From JBLMYQ01 sp050258375 (GTDB lineage: Bacteria > Bacillota > Clostridia > Acetivibrionales > UBA4821), in assembly GCA_050258375.1 (NCBI GenBank), contig JBLMYQ010000034.1:62001-126000 (forward strand): a DNA stretch of 64,000 nt, read 5' to 3'. This document shows positions 34,974 to 44,346 of the stretch, piece after piece; the stretch's first letter is position 1, and the number at the start of each line of letters is the position of its first letter. Under the pieces are notes generated by a model that was not told where the DNA came from, made no database searches, and worked only from the letters and a program-made list of their open reading frames with translations. Made by a program: the position numbers and the translations under genes.

Positions 34974-36871
34974 TAATTTTTAACCACAACGAATTTTCGT
35001 CCTACTTGGAATACATTAAGTATTTCGCAAGCTATTGACTGATAATCCAATTTATATAAGCTATCTAATTGATTAACATTACCATGTGTCACAAACTTAT
35101 CCGGAAATCCAAAATTTTTCACCTTAATTCCATTTAAACCATGTTCATTTATTTCATGTAGTATTTGGCTTCCTATTCCTCCACTAACCATATTATCCTC
35201 TATAGTAACAACATTTCTGGTCTTCTCTGCTGAAGCAATTATCAATTTAGAATCTATGGGCTTAATAAATCTTGCATTTATAACCTCTGCAGCCATTCCG
35301 AATTTAATAAGCTCTTTTGCTACCTTCACAGCTGTATTAACCATTCTTCCGCACGCAATAATGGTTATATCATTACCTTTTTGTAATAACTCAGCTCTTC
35401 CATATTCAATAGGCTGACAATTTTTGCTGGCTATTGAATTTTCATGCCCTCTTGGATATCTTATTGAAATAGGTCCGTTATGGTCTATCGCGTATCTTAA
35501 CATTTGCCTCAGCTCTTCATAATCCTTTGGCGCCATTATTGTCATATTAGGAATATGATTAAGGAAGGACAAATCAAATATTCCCTGATGTGTTTCACCA
35601 TCACTTCCTACTATTCCTGCTCTATCTATGGCAAAGACAACCGGCAAATTCTGCATGCATACGTCATGTATTATTTGGTCATATGCCCTCTGCAAGAATG
35701 ATGAGTAAACTGCAAAAACCGGTTTAATTCCCTCAGAAGCCAACCCTGCCGCAAGCGTAACTGCATGCTGCTCTGCGATTCCAACATCAAAGAATCTGTC
35801 CGGATATTTTTCTGCAAAACCGCTTAATCCTGTACCGTGAGGCATAGCAGCTGTAATAGCAACGACATTTTGGTCGTATTCGGCTATTTTCACAAGTTCG
35901 TTACCAAAAACAGTTGAATAATCCTCTAAATTCTTATCTTTAATAATTTCTCCGGTTTCAACATCAAAAGATGATATTCCATGAAATATATGTGGGCTTT
36001 CCTCAGCAGGAGTATAGCCTCTTCCTTTTTGGGTAAGAACATGTATCAATATTGGCCCATTCATTTCCTTTGCCTTTGAAAGAACCTTTTTTAAAGATAC
36101 CATGTCATGTCCGTCTACTGGTCCAATATATCTGAAACCAAGCTCTTCAAAAAACATCCCGGGAATCATCATATATTTTAATGAGCCCTTTGCTTTTTTT
36201 AATGTTTCAGCTACCTGTTTACCTATTGCAGGTATTCTGTTAATCCAAATATCAATATCTTTTTTCACTTTAAAATAAATCGGCTCGGTACGCACTCTAT
36301 TGAGGCAGCTTGATAAGCCGCCAACATTTCTATCTATAGACATTTCATTATCATTTAGGATTACTATAAGATCATTCGGAGAACTACCGGCATCATTTAA
36401 GGCTTCAAAAGCCATTCCTCCGGTCAATGCTCCATCTCCAATTACTGCAATCACTGCATTTTTTTCATTTCTCAAATCTCTCGCTCTTGCCATTCCAAGA
36501 GCTGCTGAAATTGATGTGCTGCTATGTCCTGTATTAAAACAATCATGTATACTTTCAGCTGTTTTTGGGAAACCACTTATTCCCTTATATTTCCTTAGAG
36601 TATGAAATTTTTCTTTTCTTCCGGTTAACATCTTATGGACATAAGCTTGGTGTCCTACATCCCAAATTATTTTATCATAAGGGGTATTATAAACTATATG
36701 AAGCATCAGCGTTAGTTCAACAACTCCCAGATTTGATGCCAAATGTCCGCCTGTCTTTGAAACAGACTCAATAAGAAATTCTCTTATTTCTCTTGCTAAT
36801 TGTTCCAACTGTTCCACTGTTAAGCCTTTTAGGTCAGTAGGACTATTTATTAGAGGTAAAATCCTGCTCAT
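34973..36871 (-). CDS. dxs: 1-deoxy-D-xylulose-5-phosphate synthase
   Basis: 632 aa from the ATG at 36871, which overlaps the oapA stop as TAATG. A TTG 12 nt upstream is possible. Thiamine-diphosphate motif GDGALTGGMAFEALNDAG...NDNEMSID, the transketolase pyrimidine domain (GIAEQHAVTLAAGLA) and the C-terminal domain are all present. It makes DXP from pyruvate and glyceraldehyde-3-phosphate, the first step of the MEP isoprenoid pathway. Together with ispA upstream it frames the OLE RNA locus. Confidence 0.98.
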   Translation of the reverse strand: MSRILPLINSPTDLKGLTVEQLEQLAREIREFLIESVSKTGGHLASNLGVVELTLMLHIVYNTPYDKIIWDVGHQAYVHKMLTGRKEKFHTLRKYKGISGFPKTAESIHDCFNTGHSSTSISAALGMARARDLRNEKNAVIAVIGDGALTGGMAFEALNDAGSSPNDLIVILNDNEMSIDRNVGGLSSCLNRVRTEPIYFKVKKDIDIWINRIPAIGKQVAETLKKAKGSLKYMMIPGMFFEELGFRYIGPVDGHDMVSLKKVLSKAKEMNGPILIHVLTQKGRGYTPAEESPHIFHGISSFDVETGEIIKDKNLEDYSTVFGNELVKIAEYDQNVVAITAAMPHGTGLSGFAEKYPDRFFDVGIAEQHAVTLAAGLASEGIKPVFAVYSSFLQRAYDQIIHDVCMQNLPVVFAIDRAGIVGSDGETHQGIFDLSFLNHIPNMTIMAPKDYEELRQMLRYAIDHNGPISIRYPRGHENSIASKNCQPIEYGRAELLQKGNDITIIACGRMVNTAVKVAKELIKFGMAAEVINARFIKPIDSKLIIASAEKTRNVVTIEDNMVSGGIGSQILHEINEHGLNGIKVKNFGFPDKFVTHGNVNQLDSLYKLDYQSIACEILNVFQVGRKFVVVKN

Positions 36872-37482
36872 TACTTGCAACACTTCTTTCTTCTATTAAA
36901 AATCTTTTTAAGTATACCAAATTTTCTTAATATATGATACTCAAATAATGCAACTTTGTATACTATACTATTACTTTTTGAAATTGCATAAGATTTTCCA
37001 AGCCCTTTCCCAAGTACAGTAAAACCGGCAACTGCAGCACTAATAGCAACTCCAAGAATAAATATATCTGCTCCATTAAAAACTGCTGCAAGCTTTAGTA
37101 CAATAAAAGCACTTGTTGAACCGCTTATAACGCCGCAAACATCGCCAATTACATCATTACAAAACGTAGCAACCTTATCAGCATTTCTTATAAGCCTTAT
37201 TGCATATTTTGCTGCCTTAACCTTGCTTGAAGCCATTGCATGAAAAGGCTTTTCATCAGCAACTGCCACAGCAATTCCTATTATATCAAATATTATTCCT
37301 ATTACAATAATACTTATTACTATTGCAATGGCTGTAATCAAGTTCGTATTCTGCGTTATAACAGAAGAAATAGAGCTCATTGTAATGGAAAGTATAATTG
37401 TTGTTAATACAAGAATCAAAATCCATATGTTGTTTCCGTTTTTTTTCTTTTTCTCTCTTTTTTTACTTATATTTTCACTCAA
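36871..37482 (-). CDS. oapA: OLE-associated protein OapA (CNNM/CorB-like membrane protein)
   Basis: 203 aa from a TTG with GGTGA upstream. It has a basic N-terminus, helices near 19-35, 48-75, 110-130 and 135-160, and a very basic C-terminus (LKKIFNRRKKCCK). The core resembles the CNNM/DUF21 membrane domain of CorB-type Mg2+ proteins but has no CBS domains. Position is diagnostic: directly after a ~600-nt OLE RNA and overlapping dxs, as known for OapA, which binds OLE RNA and holds it at the membrane. Published work links OLE RNPs to Mg2+ and stress adaptation. Confidence 0.85.
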   Translation of the reverse strand: MSENISKKREKKKKNGNNIWILILVLTTIILSITMSSISSVITQNTNLITAIAIVISIIVIGIIFDIIGIAVAVADEKPFHAMASSKVKAAKYAIRLIRNADKVATFCNDVIGDVCGVISGSTSAFIVLKLAAVFNGADIFILGVAISAAVAGFTVLGKGLGKSYAISKSNSIVYKVALFEYHILRKFGILKKIFNRRKKCCK

Positions 37483-37547
37483 ATAAAATTCACCTTTTTA
37501 TCTATTATAAACTTAGACCTCTCTATCCCTCCTAATAGAAGGGTTAA

Positions 37548-38148
37548 GATGGTGGCAATGCTTCAAGTAAATTTTGCGGCTTAGGTCCAGTAGGGTTTCC
37601 CTTCCAGATACTAAAATGTCGCCATTTCAGCGGTTTCCCTTTAAATTCGGAACCTCTTAGTCACCCAAAGAGGGACTGGATTACCACTTAGTCCACACTG
37701 TAATCCCCGAAACATCTCATAAGAACAGTCTAGGAGATTTCCTCAGCAGCCAAACCAGATTCTAGCCTCTTTTGCAGAAGAAGTTTCAAGCAGCAATTAG
37801 GAATTATTCATCGGCCAACGAATAATTCCCAGACCCGCTATCCGCCAATTCCACTCAAGGCAGGCTACACTGTACACAGCTTTTGTGACCGCATACAGGT
37901 TTAATCCTAAAGCGTAATCAAAACCTTCCTGTACTAATACAGAACCATAAACCACACGTTTAGGTCTCCACGGAAGAGGGGTCAACGCCCACATGCCATT
38001 GCGGATCGCCCCTAATCCTTAACTCCCAGCACCAGCCCACAACTGGGCGTTGCAAGCAAGCACAAGGAACTTCATCGATGTGCCCTTAACGGATTTTTAG
38101 GCCCGCCTTTGAATCTGGCAGTACTGACTAGAATACTGCACCACCATC
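37548..38148 (-). ncRNA. ole: OLE RNA (ornate, large, extremophilic)
   Basis: A ~600-nt gene-free stretch markedly richer in G/C than its surroundings, between yuiD/ispA and oapA-dxs on the minus strand. The 5' end GATGGTGG (38148-38141) pairs with the 3' end CCACCATC (37555-37548), the closing stem expected of a discrete RNA. Long internal hairpins are visible, for example GGAATTATTCGTTGG/CGATGAATAATTCC. A TATAAT (38164-38159) would start transcription within a few bases of the 5' end. Size and gene order match OLE RNA; identity was not confirmed with a covariance model. Confidence 0.85.
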
Positions 38149-38295
38149 TAATTAAAGTATTATACTATATATTAACCTGATTATAAAATCGTTTATTCCT
38201 CAATATCAATCAGTTTTGGTCAATTAGAGGCAATAATTAATAAATGAAAGAAGCTGTCTGATACAAACTTCTTCTTGCTATATAATACACAATTA

Positions 38296-38341
38296 AAATA
38301 CCCTTAACCTTAAATTAAGTATTCAAAGGTTAAGAGTATTC
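38296..38341 (-). terminator. Terminator of yuiD
   Basis: Arms AATACTCTTAACCTT and AAGGTTAAGGGTATT on the minus strand, 25 nt past the yuiD stop and followed by a T-rich stretch. It separates yuiD from the OLE RNA promoter. Confidence 0.7.
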
Positions 38342-38365
38342 TTATTATAAACCACGTATCTTGTA

Positions 38366-38815
38366 TTATATACAAAGTAATGCAATTGATATTCCGATTA
38401 CAGCACCTACTAATACCTCAAATGGAGTATGTCCTATTAATTCCTTAAGCTTGACATCCAAATTAGTAAGTCTCCCGTTTTTTTGCGATTCTTCAATTAT
38501 TGTATTCAGTACCTGTGCCTGTTTACCAGCTGCTCTTCTAACTCCCGTTGCATCATACATAACAATTAATGCAACAGCAAAGGCTATTCCAAGCTCCGGC
38601 GAATCCCATCCGCATTTAGCCCCCACGACAGTAGCAAGAGAAGTAACAAAAGCAGTATGAGAACTAGGCATACCACCTGACCCTACAAATCTTCGCACAT
38701 TAATCTTACCAAACTTTTTTAAATCAAGCGCAACCTTTGTAATCTGTGCAATCAGCCATGAAAATATTGGTACTACTACAACCGGATTTAAAAATATATC
38801 AAAATGCAGTTCCAC
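38366..38815 (-). CDS. Divergent PAP2 family membrane protein (YuiD/DUF212)
   Basis: 149 aa from a GTG behind GGAGGAATTTT. The family motifs GSGGMPSSHTAFVTSLAT, YDATGVRRAAGKQA and KELIGHTPFEVLVGAVIGI are intact, giving Ser/His/Arg residues placed as in acid phosphatase/haloperoxidase-type enzymes. Four to five membrane helices. Substrate unproven; a prenyl-diphosphate or lipid phosphatase role would suit its place beside ispA. Confidence 0.88.
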   Translation of the reverse strand: MELHFDIFLNPVVVVPIFSWLIAQITKVALDLKKFGKINVRRFVGSGGMPSSHTAFVTSLATVVGAKCGWDSPELGIAFAVALIVMYDATGVRRAAGKQAQVLNTIIEESQKNGRLTNLDVKLKELIGHTPFEVLVGAVIGISIALLCI

Positions 38816-38825
38816 AAAATTCCTC

Positions 38826-39716
38826 CTAGCTATCTCTATTTAATAAATAATTAGCAAGTTCAATAAGAAATTCCGCTTTTTTGCCAAAATCCTCTAATGA
38901 ATTTACCGCCTTATCTGTGACCTTCTCAAGAAATGCCTGAGACTCTTCAAGCCCTAGTATTGTAACATATGTAGATTTACTTCTTTCTCTATCATTGCCT
39001 GTATTCTTACCCAGCTTAGCTCTATCACCAACCTCCGAAAGAATATCATCCTTTATCTGAAAGGCTAATCCGAGATTTGAAGCGTATTCATAAACTCTTT
39101 TAATATCTTCTTGACTCGCCCCTGCAATTATTGCACCTGCAACAGCAGATGAAGAAATAAGTGCTCCTGTTTTTAATGTATGCATATTCTTAAGGGTTTC
39201 ATAATCAATTCTTTTTCCTTCACTTTCAATGTCAATTACTTGTCCGCCAATCATGCCGTCAATTCCTGCTGCATTTGCTATTAGCTGCACAGCCTTAATC
39301 TTCCTATCAATATCAGCATTGTTATTTAACGTAGAAAGCATTACCTCAAAAGACTTGTTCAGCAGCCCATCTCCGGCAAGCACAGCAATCCCTTCTCCAT
39401 AAACCTTATGATTTGTTAAAGCTCCCCTTCTATAATCATCATCATCCATTGCCGGTAAATCATCATGAATAAGAGAATATGTGTGTATCATTTCAATAGC
39501 ACATGCAAATGGCATTGCTTCAACAGAATTTCCTCCAAACATCTCACATACAGCCAATGTAAGGACAGGTCTGATTCTTTTGCCACCCTTAAGTAAGCTG
39601 TACCTCATTGCTTCATAAATCTTCCCCTGCAATATTTCACTTTCAGGAACTAACTTATCGAGCTGGGAATTTATCAGGTCAATATAGTGATTTAATCGTT
39701 CTTTTGAGTTATTCAT
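38826..39716 (-). CDS. ispA: Polyprenyl (farnesyl/geranyl) diphosphate synthase
   Basis: 296 aa behind AAGGAGATAAGG. First Asp-rich motif LIHDDLPAMDDDDYRRG (DDx4D type with the two-residue insert of bacterial FPP synthases) and second motif FQIKDDILSEVGD. GGKRIRP binds isopentenyl diphosphate. Condenses IPP with allylic diphosphates to about C15. Overlaps the xseB stop by eight bases. Confidence 0.96.
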   Translation of the reverse strand: MNNSKERLNHYIDLINSQLDKLVPESEILQGKIYEAMRYSLLKGGKRIRPVLTLAVCEMFGGNSVEAMPFACAIEMIHTYSLIHDDLPAMDDDDYRRGALTNHKVYGEGIAVLAGDGLLNKSFEVMLSTLNNNADIDRKIKAVQLIANAAGIDGMIGGQVIDIESEGKRIDYETLKNMHTLKTGALISSSAVAGAIIAGASQEDIKRVYEYASNLGLAFQIKDDILSEVGDRAKLGKNTGNDRERSKSTYVTILGLEESQAFLEKVTDKAVNSLEDFGKKAEFLIELANYLLNRDS

Positions 39717-39951
39717 CCTTATCTCCTTTTATAGCTTCAAATGGCATTTCAACCATTTTATCATCATTCTGCCGTATAAGGATTGATACCCTTTTTTCTA
39801 TTTCATCAAGCTTTTTATTACAATAAGCTGAAATATCCATACCTTCTTTAAATGTTTCAAATGATTCATCCAAGGTTAAATTTCCCAACTCAAGCTCATC
39901 TGCAATTTTTTCAAGTCTTTTCATAGCTTCTTCAAAATTTGTATACTCCAT
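39709..39951 (-). CDS. xseB: Exodeoxyribonuclease VII small subunit
   Basis: 80 aa from ATG 39951 with GGAGGTTAAG upstream. MEYTNFEEAMKRLEKIADEL then GNLTLDESFETFKEGMDIS is the XseB helical-hairpin consensus. Partner of XseA encoded just upstream. Confidence 0.96.
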   Translation of the reverse strand: MEYTNFEEAMKRLEKIADELELGNLTLDESFETFKEGMDISAYCNKKLDEIEKRVSILIRQNDDKMVEMPFEAIKGDKDE

Positions 39952-40013
39952 CTTAACCTCCAAAGTATAATATTTAAATAATTTGAAGTTTTAAAGCAAG
40001 GCGATTTCAGCTG

Positions 40014-41228
40014 TCAACTATCTAGCTTCTCCTTCTCTATATCCAATACCTGGCATAAGGCCTTCCCATCAATAAATTTTATATTAATTTCTTGATTCTT
40101 ACTGACCCCTTCAACAGACTTAATTATACTATCCGTTTCCGGAATCTCTGCAACACAATAGCCTCTTGCAAGGATTGAAACAGGATTTAGTGAACCAAGT
40201 CTTAAAAGCTGGTTTGAGAGTCTTTTTTTCTCAATTTGTATTTCTGAAGTAATCTTTTTAATTAAATCTTTCGTATTTATATCTAAAAGCATTCTGATCT
40301 GATAAATCTTATCAAAAGGCTGCCTGAACGGAGCTCTGTTTTGTACTCTATCCAATCTGTTTCTTGCATTAGCTACATTATTCTTTAAAGAATTCTTTAA
40401 TCTTTTAGTGATGGAATATATTCTAAAATCCAATTCTTTTCTATCCGGAACTGCAATTTCGGCTGCGGCTGAAGGAGTAGGTGCTCTGAAATCAGCAACC
40501 ATATCAGCAATTGTATAATCAGTTTCATGTCCAACCGCTGAAATAATTGGTATTCGTGAATTAAAAATTGCTCTTGCAACTATTTCCTCATTAAAAGCCC
40601 AAAGGTCTTCAAGAGACCCACCACCTCTTGCAACAATTATTACATCAACGCTATCCGTACGATTAAAGTCTTCAATAGCATTTGCAACTTCCCCGGCTGC
40701 TGTCGTTCCTTGAACTGAAACAGGGAAAAGAACTATCTGAATACCTGGAAATCTTCTCGAAGCAACGTTTATTATGTCCTTTATTACAGCTCCTGTTTGA
40801 GAAGTAACAACCCCTACGCGTTCAGATAAAAATGGTATACTTTTTTTATTAACAGCAGAAAAGACTCCTTCTTTTTCCAGCTTTAGCTTTAACTGTTCAA
40901 AAGCTGCATATAAAGCTCCCAGTCCATCCGGCTGCAATTCCTCACAATACAACTGGTATTGTCCGTCTCTTTCAAATACGCTGATTCTTCCAAAACCAAT
41001 TATCTTCATACCATTTGCAGGTACAAACCTAAGCCTTGCAGCCTGAGTTTGGAACATAACGCATTTAAGAGTACTGGTATTATCCTTAAGTGTGAAGTAC
41101 ATGTGTCCGGAGCTATGATGCTTAAAGTTTGATATTTCACCTTTTATCCATATCCCATTCAGCAGCAAATCTCTGGAAAAGAGCTCTTTAATATATCTGT
41201 TTACCTGGGACACCTCAAGTATTTTCAT
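40014..41228 (-). CDS. xseA: Exodeoxyribonuclease VII large subunit
   Basis: 404 aa from ATG 41228 with GAGG six bases upstream. N-terminal OB domain (LNGIWIKGEISNFKHHSSGH-MYFTLKD), catalytic region GVVTSQTGAVIKDIINVASR and RGGGSLEDLWAFNEE, then SAVGHETDYTIADMVAD and a C-terminal coiled coil. With XseB it degrades single-stranded DNA. Part of the nusB-xseA-xseB-ispA unit. Confidence 0.97.
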   Translation of the reverse strand: MKILEVSQVNRYIKELFSRDLLLNGIWIKGEISNFKHHSSGHMYFTLKDNTSTLKCVMFQTQAARLRFVPANGMKIIGFGRISVFERDGQYQLYCEELQPDGLGALYAAFEQLKLKLEKEGVFSAVNKKSIPFLSERVGVVTSQTGAVIKDIINVASRRFPGIQIVLFPVSVQGTTAAGEVANAIEDFNRTDSVDVIIVARGGGSLEDLWAFNEEIVARAIFNSRIPIISAVGHETDYTIADMVADFRAPTPSAAAEIAVPDRKELDFRIYSITKRLKNSLKNNVANARNRLDRVQNRAPFRQPFDKIYQIRMLLDINTKDLIKKITSEIQIEKKRLSNQLLRLGSLNPVSILARGYCVAEIPETDSIIKSVEGVSKNQEINIKFIDGKALCQVLDIEKEKLDS

Positions 41229-41273
41229 ATATTCCTCACAAAACAACATCAGAGCAGGTTCAATACCTGCCCT

Positions 41274-41693
41274 TTATTCTTTACCGGCATTTTTAAGTTT
41301 TTCTTTTACAATTTGCCCTAAAACTCCATTTATGAAAGCCGCTGATTCTTCAGAACCATACGCTTTTGCCAGCTCAACCGCTTCATTTATTGATACATTT
41401 TGAGGGATATCCTCCCTATTCAATATCTCATAAACAGCCAGCCTCAATATTGACAAATCAGTCTTGGATAATCTGCCAAGTTTCCAGCCCTTAAGATATT
41501 TTCCAACCATTTTGTCTATTTCAGCAACTTCTTCCCTTGTTCCTCTAACAACATCAATTATATATTTTTTTTGCTTTTCTTCAACTTCATTCTCTTCAAA
41601 AAACACTTCAATTTGTTCATTGATATCACTTTTTTGAAGCTCCATTTGAAACAACAGCTTAAATGCAAGTTCCCTTGCGGTTCTACGACCCAT
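41274..41693 (-). CDS. nusB: Transcription antitermination factor NusB
   Basis: 139 aa behind TTAGGTGGAGGATTTGGA. All-helical NusB fold with RRTARELAFKLLFQMEL, LSKTDLSILRLAVYEI and SINEAVELAKAYGSEESAAF. Binds boxA RNA with NusE/S10 in rRNA antitermination. A palindrome TGAGTTGA-AA-TCAACTCA lies at 41720-41737 just upstream. Confidence 0.97.
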   Translation of the reverse strand: MGRRTARELAFKLLFQMELQKSDINEQIEVFFEENEVEEKQKKYIIDVVRGTREEVAEIDKMVGKYLKGWKLGRLSKTDLSILRLAVYEILNREDIPQNVSINEAVELAKAYGSEESAAFINGVLGQIVKEKLKNAGKE

Positions 41694-41793
41694 TCCAAAT
41701 CCTCCACCTAATGTACTGAGTTGAAATCAACTCAATATATTTAACTTAATTTGTATTATTACAGTTTTTATTTTTATATATTCAGCCGTTAGA

Positions 41794-42024
41794 TTATCTT
41801 TCCTTTAAGAAAGTAATAATTTTTGCAATAATTTCTTTAAAAAAATTATTATTTTCATACGCTTTTTTACCTAAATACCAGCCTGCAACTGAACAGAAAG
41901 CAACAAACAACATACTCCAAAAACCAAAAATTAACACTAAAACTGCAAATACTAGCCCCGAACCAGCTCCAATAACTTCGCCCTTATGATTTTCATAATA
42001 TTCTAGTATTTTCTCCTTATTCAA
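41794..42024 (-). CDS. DUF2273 small membrane protein
   Basis: 76 aa from a TTG at 42024, eight bases after GGAGG; an in-frame GTG abuts the ribosome site. NKEKILEYYENHKGEVIGAG then two hydrophobic helices (LVFAVLVLIFGFWSMLFVAF) match DUF2273. These proteins accompany AmaP and Asp23 at the membrane; exact role unknown. Confidence 0.88.
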   Translation of the reverse strand: MNKEKILEYYENHKGEVIGAGSGLVFAVLVLIFGFWSMLFVAFCSVAGWYLGKKAYENNNFFKEIIAKIITFLKER

Positions 42025-42043
42025 TTGTTTCACCTCCGGAACT

Positions 42044-42607
42044 CTATTCTACTTTGCTTTTTACGCTAGTATTATTATATATATTCTCAACCTTAATGCG
42101 AACATTCAAAACCTTAACTCCCGTAATTGACTCAATAGCTTCTATAATCTTTGCCTGTATGTTTTTACCCAGCTCAGGAATATTTGCATCCGGAACAGCA
42201 AAAATTTTTACAGCGACACTTACGCTTGATTTTATGTTGCTGACCTTAACAGAATATTCTTTTGCTTCAGGAATCTTTTTAATTGCAGAAACAGCAATAC
42301 TCTCAAAGGAATCAAGAGTAATAGAGATCTGACCTGATTCCGTAATAATAGCAACAGGGTCCCTGCGCTCTTTTTTAGAAACTCCTACGAATATAAGAAT
42401 AAAACTAATAAAAAATATTATTGAGAGGACCGCGATTACAATTGGAAATGCCATAGGATATGTAAAGTAATATTCAAGTTGAGATTCAATAAAGTCATAT
42501 GATATTTCGTTGCTCCAAATCATACTCAGAAGTACAATCAATGTTATTGAAAAAATAGTCATAACAAAGCCATACAATGAAAGAAAAAACTTCCCTATAA
42601 TCTTCAA
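42044..42607 (-). CDS. amaP: Alkaline-shock membrane anchor AmaP
   Basis: 187 aa from a TTG behind AGAGGGGGT. Two N-terminal helices (FFLSLYGFVMTIFSITLIVL and FPIVIAVLSIIFFISFILIF), then an Asp23-like cytoplasmic domain (KVSNIKSSVSVAVKIFAVPD). AmaP anchors Asp23 to the membrane in staphylococci. Sits between asp23 and the DUF2273 gene. Confidence 0.88.
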   Translation of the reverse strand: MKIIGKFFLSLYGFVMTIFSITLIVLLSMIWSNEISYDFIESQLEYYFTYPMAFPIVIAVLSIIFFISFILIFVGVSKKERRDPVAIITESGQISITLDSFESIAVSAIKKIPEAKEYSVKVSNIKSSVSVAVKIFAVPDANIPELGKNIQAKIIEAIESITGVKVLNVRIKVENIYNNTSVKSKVE

Positions 42608-42659
42608 AAAATATACCCCCTCTATTTATCTACTTCAAACATATTATAGATTATTTTAG

Positions 42660-42694
42660 AAAAAAAATAAACCCTTTGTAAATGGGTTTATTTT
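42660..42694 (-). terminator. Terminator after asp23
   Basis: Arms AATAAACCC and GGGTTTATT followed by a T8 run on the minus strand, 17 nt past the asp23 stop. It would partly uncouple asp23 from amaP. Confidence 0.82.
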
Positions 42695-42710
42695 AAATTG
42701 CTTTCCTTGA

Positions 42711-43151
42711 CTATTTAAGCTTTGGCTTTTCTTCATTTTTTTCTTTCTGCTCTTTGGTCTCTTTAGCTTCTTTAGGCTCTTTAGGTTCTTTTTTAATTTC
42801 TTTTTCAAAATTTACTGCCTGTACATGGATGTTTACTTCTACAGCTATAAGACCCGTCATACTTTCAACCGCTTTTTTTACTTTATTTTGAATTTCCCAT
42901 GCGATATCAGGAATTCTAACTCCATATTCAACAATAATAAAAAGGTCTATGGCAGTTTCTTTTTCTCCAACTTCAACCTTTACACCCTTAGAAAGATTCT
43001 TTCCTTTAAGGATTTCTACGATATCTCCTGCAATACCTCCAGACATTCCTGCAACACCATTTACTTCTGATGCTGCAAGTCCGGCAATTATTGCAACAAC
43101 CTCATTAGCAATTTTTATTGAACCAGCATTTTCTTTTACTTGTTCAGCCAT
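42711..43151 (-). CDS. asp23: Asp23/Gls24 family envelope-stress protein
   Basis: 146 aa; ATG 43151 is nine bases after AGGAG, while ATG 43160 nearly abuts it. The Asp23 domain is clear (GSIKIANEVVAIIAGLAASE-VNGVAGMSG ... YGVRIPDIAWEIQNKVKKAV). The last ~25 residues are a low-complexity Lys/Glu/Pro tail built from KEPKEPKEAKETKEQ-like repeats. Cytoplasmic, recruited to the membrane by AmaP. Confidence 0.93.
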   Translation of the reverse strand: MAEQVKENAGSIKIANEVVAIIAGLAASEVNGVAGMSGGIAGDIVEILKGKNLSKGVKVEVGEKETAIDLFIIVEYGVRIPDIAWEIQNKVKKAVESMTGLIAVEVNIHVQAVNFEKEIKKEPKEPKEAKETKEQKEKNEEKPKLK

Positions 43152-43241
43152 AGTCCGCATCTCCTCCCTATAATTTTATTAATAGTTTGTTCAATTAATA
43201 TTTTACCACAAAAAAACATTTTTAAATATACATTATTTGTT

Positions 43242-44129
43242 CTAATGTATGCTTTTCTTTTTAAATCTTCTGCCAACCACATCAGATACATGTTCAATGG
43301 CAATAAATGCATCAGGATCAAAATCAAGGACTATTTTTTTTAGTTTTGCCAATTCCAATCTTGATATAACACAGTAGATAATTTCCTTATAAATACCAGT
43401 ATATCCACTTTTACCATAAAGAAAAGTAATATTCCTTCCTAATCTTGAATATATTGATTCTTGTATCTCCCGAGGCTTTGAAGATATTATAGTAACAGCC
43501 TTCATTTGTTCAAAGCCTTCTATGGTTGAGTCAATAGCTTTATATGCAATAAAATAAGTCAACAGTGAGTACATTGCTCTTTCCCAGCCAAACACAAAGC
43601 CGGCACTCAATAATATGAATATATTAAAAAACATTACTATTTCGCCTACTGAAAAGGATATTTTCCTGTTAATAAGAATTGATATTATTTCAGTTCCGTC
43701 CAAGCTGCCTCCATTACGTATTATTGTGCCTACACCAATTCCAAGGAATATTCCTCCAAATGCAGTTGATAACAATAAGTCTTGTGTAACAGAGCTCTGG
43801 AAACGCAGAAAATATGTAAACACAGAGAGCGCCGCTACTCCGAGCAAGGTCATAAGTGCAAAGGTTTTCCCAATTTGCTTATATCCGATAAAAAGAAATG
43901 GAAGATTTAGAAGAAAAATAAAGAATCCAAGAGGTATTTTTGATAAATAGCTGAAAATAATCGATATACCAATTATTCCGCCATCTATAATATTGTTGGG
44001 AATAAGAAACAACTCAAGACCTATCGCAGCCAAAAGCGCACCTAAAATAACCATTACAATAGGCTTGGACTTTTTATAAAATGGATGATTATGTACTTTC
44101 TTACGTATCCTTAGAAGCTTTTTCTTCAT
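43242..44129 (-). CDS. YitT family membrane protein (DUF161/DUF2179)
   Basis: 295 aa. Five to six membrane helices with the family motifs GLELFLIPNNIIDGGIIGIS and IGTIIRNGGSLDGTEIISIL, then a C-terminal DUF2179 domain (KAVTIISSKPREIQESIYSR). Function is not settled; proposed roles include transport. Confidence 0.9.
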   Translation of the reverse strand: MKKKLLRIRKKVHNHPFYKKSKPIVMVILGALLAAIGLELFLIPNNIIDGGIIGISIIFSYLSKIPLGFFIFLLNLPFLFIGYKQIGKTFALMTLLGVAALSVFTYFLRFQSSVTQDLLLSTAFGGIFLGIGVGTIIRNGGSLDGTEIISILINRKISFSVGEIVMFFNIFILLSAGFVFGWERAMYSLLTYFIAYKAIDSTIEGFEQMKAVTIISSKPREIQESIYSRLGRNITFLYGKSGYTGIYKEIIYCVISRLELAKLKKIVLDFDPDAFIAIEHVSDVVGRRFKKKSIH

Positions 44130-44272
44130 TAGTACTATTTCTCCTTACTTAAAATATAAGTATTAACTACGCAGCTAATATTACATCGAATTAGTTTTAA
44201 TAATACGATATCTTCTTACATTTTAGCATATTTTTAATAAAAATACCATAAAAAGAGTTCATGAATAAAAAT

Positions 44273-44311
44273 TTAGAAGCTATTGAATAATCTTATCAAT
44301 AGCTTCTAAAC
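44273..44311 (-). terminator. Terminator of the 61-aa gene
   Basis: Arms TTAGAAGCTATTGA / TCAATAGCTTCTAA; on the minus strand AAATTTTTATT follows. It lies about 35 nt past the stop at 44347. Confidence 0.65.
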
Positions 44312-44346
44312 AGATAATGTTATTATGCAACAATCAATTTGCTCTT

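Noticed and set aside
37797..37994. 65-codon minus-strand ORF
   Set aside because: Lies inside the OLE RNA on its sense strand, has no ribosome site and resembles no protein; the region is explained by RNA structure.
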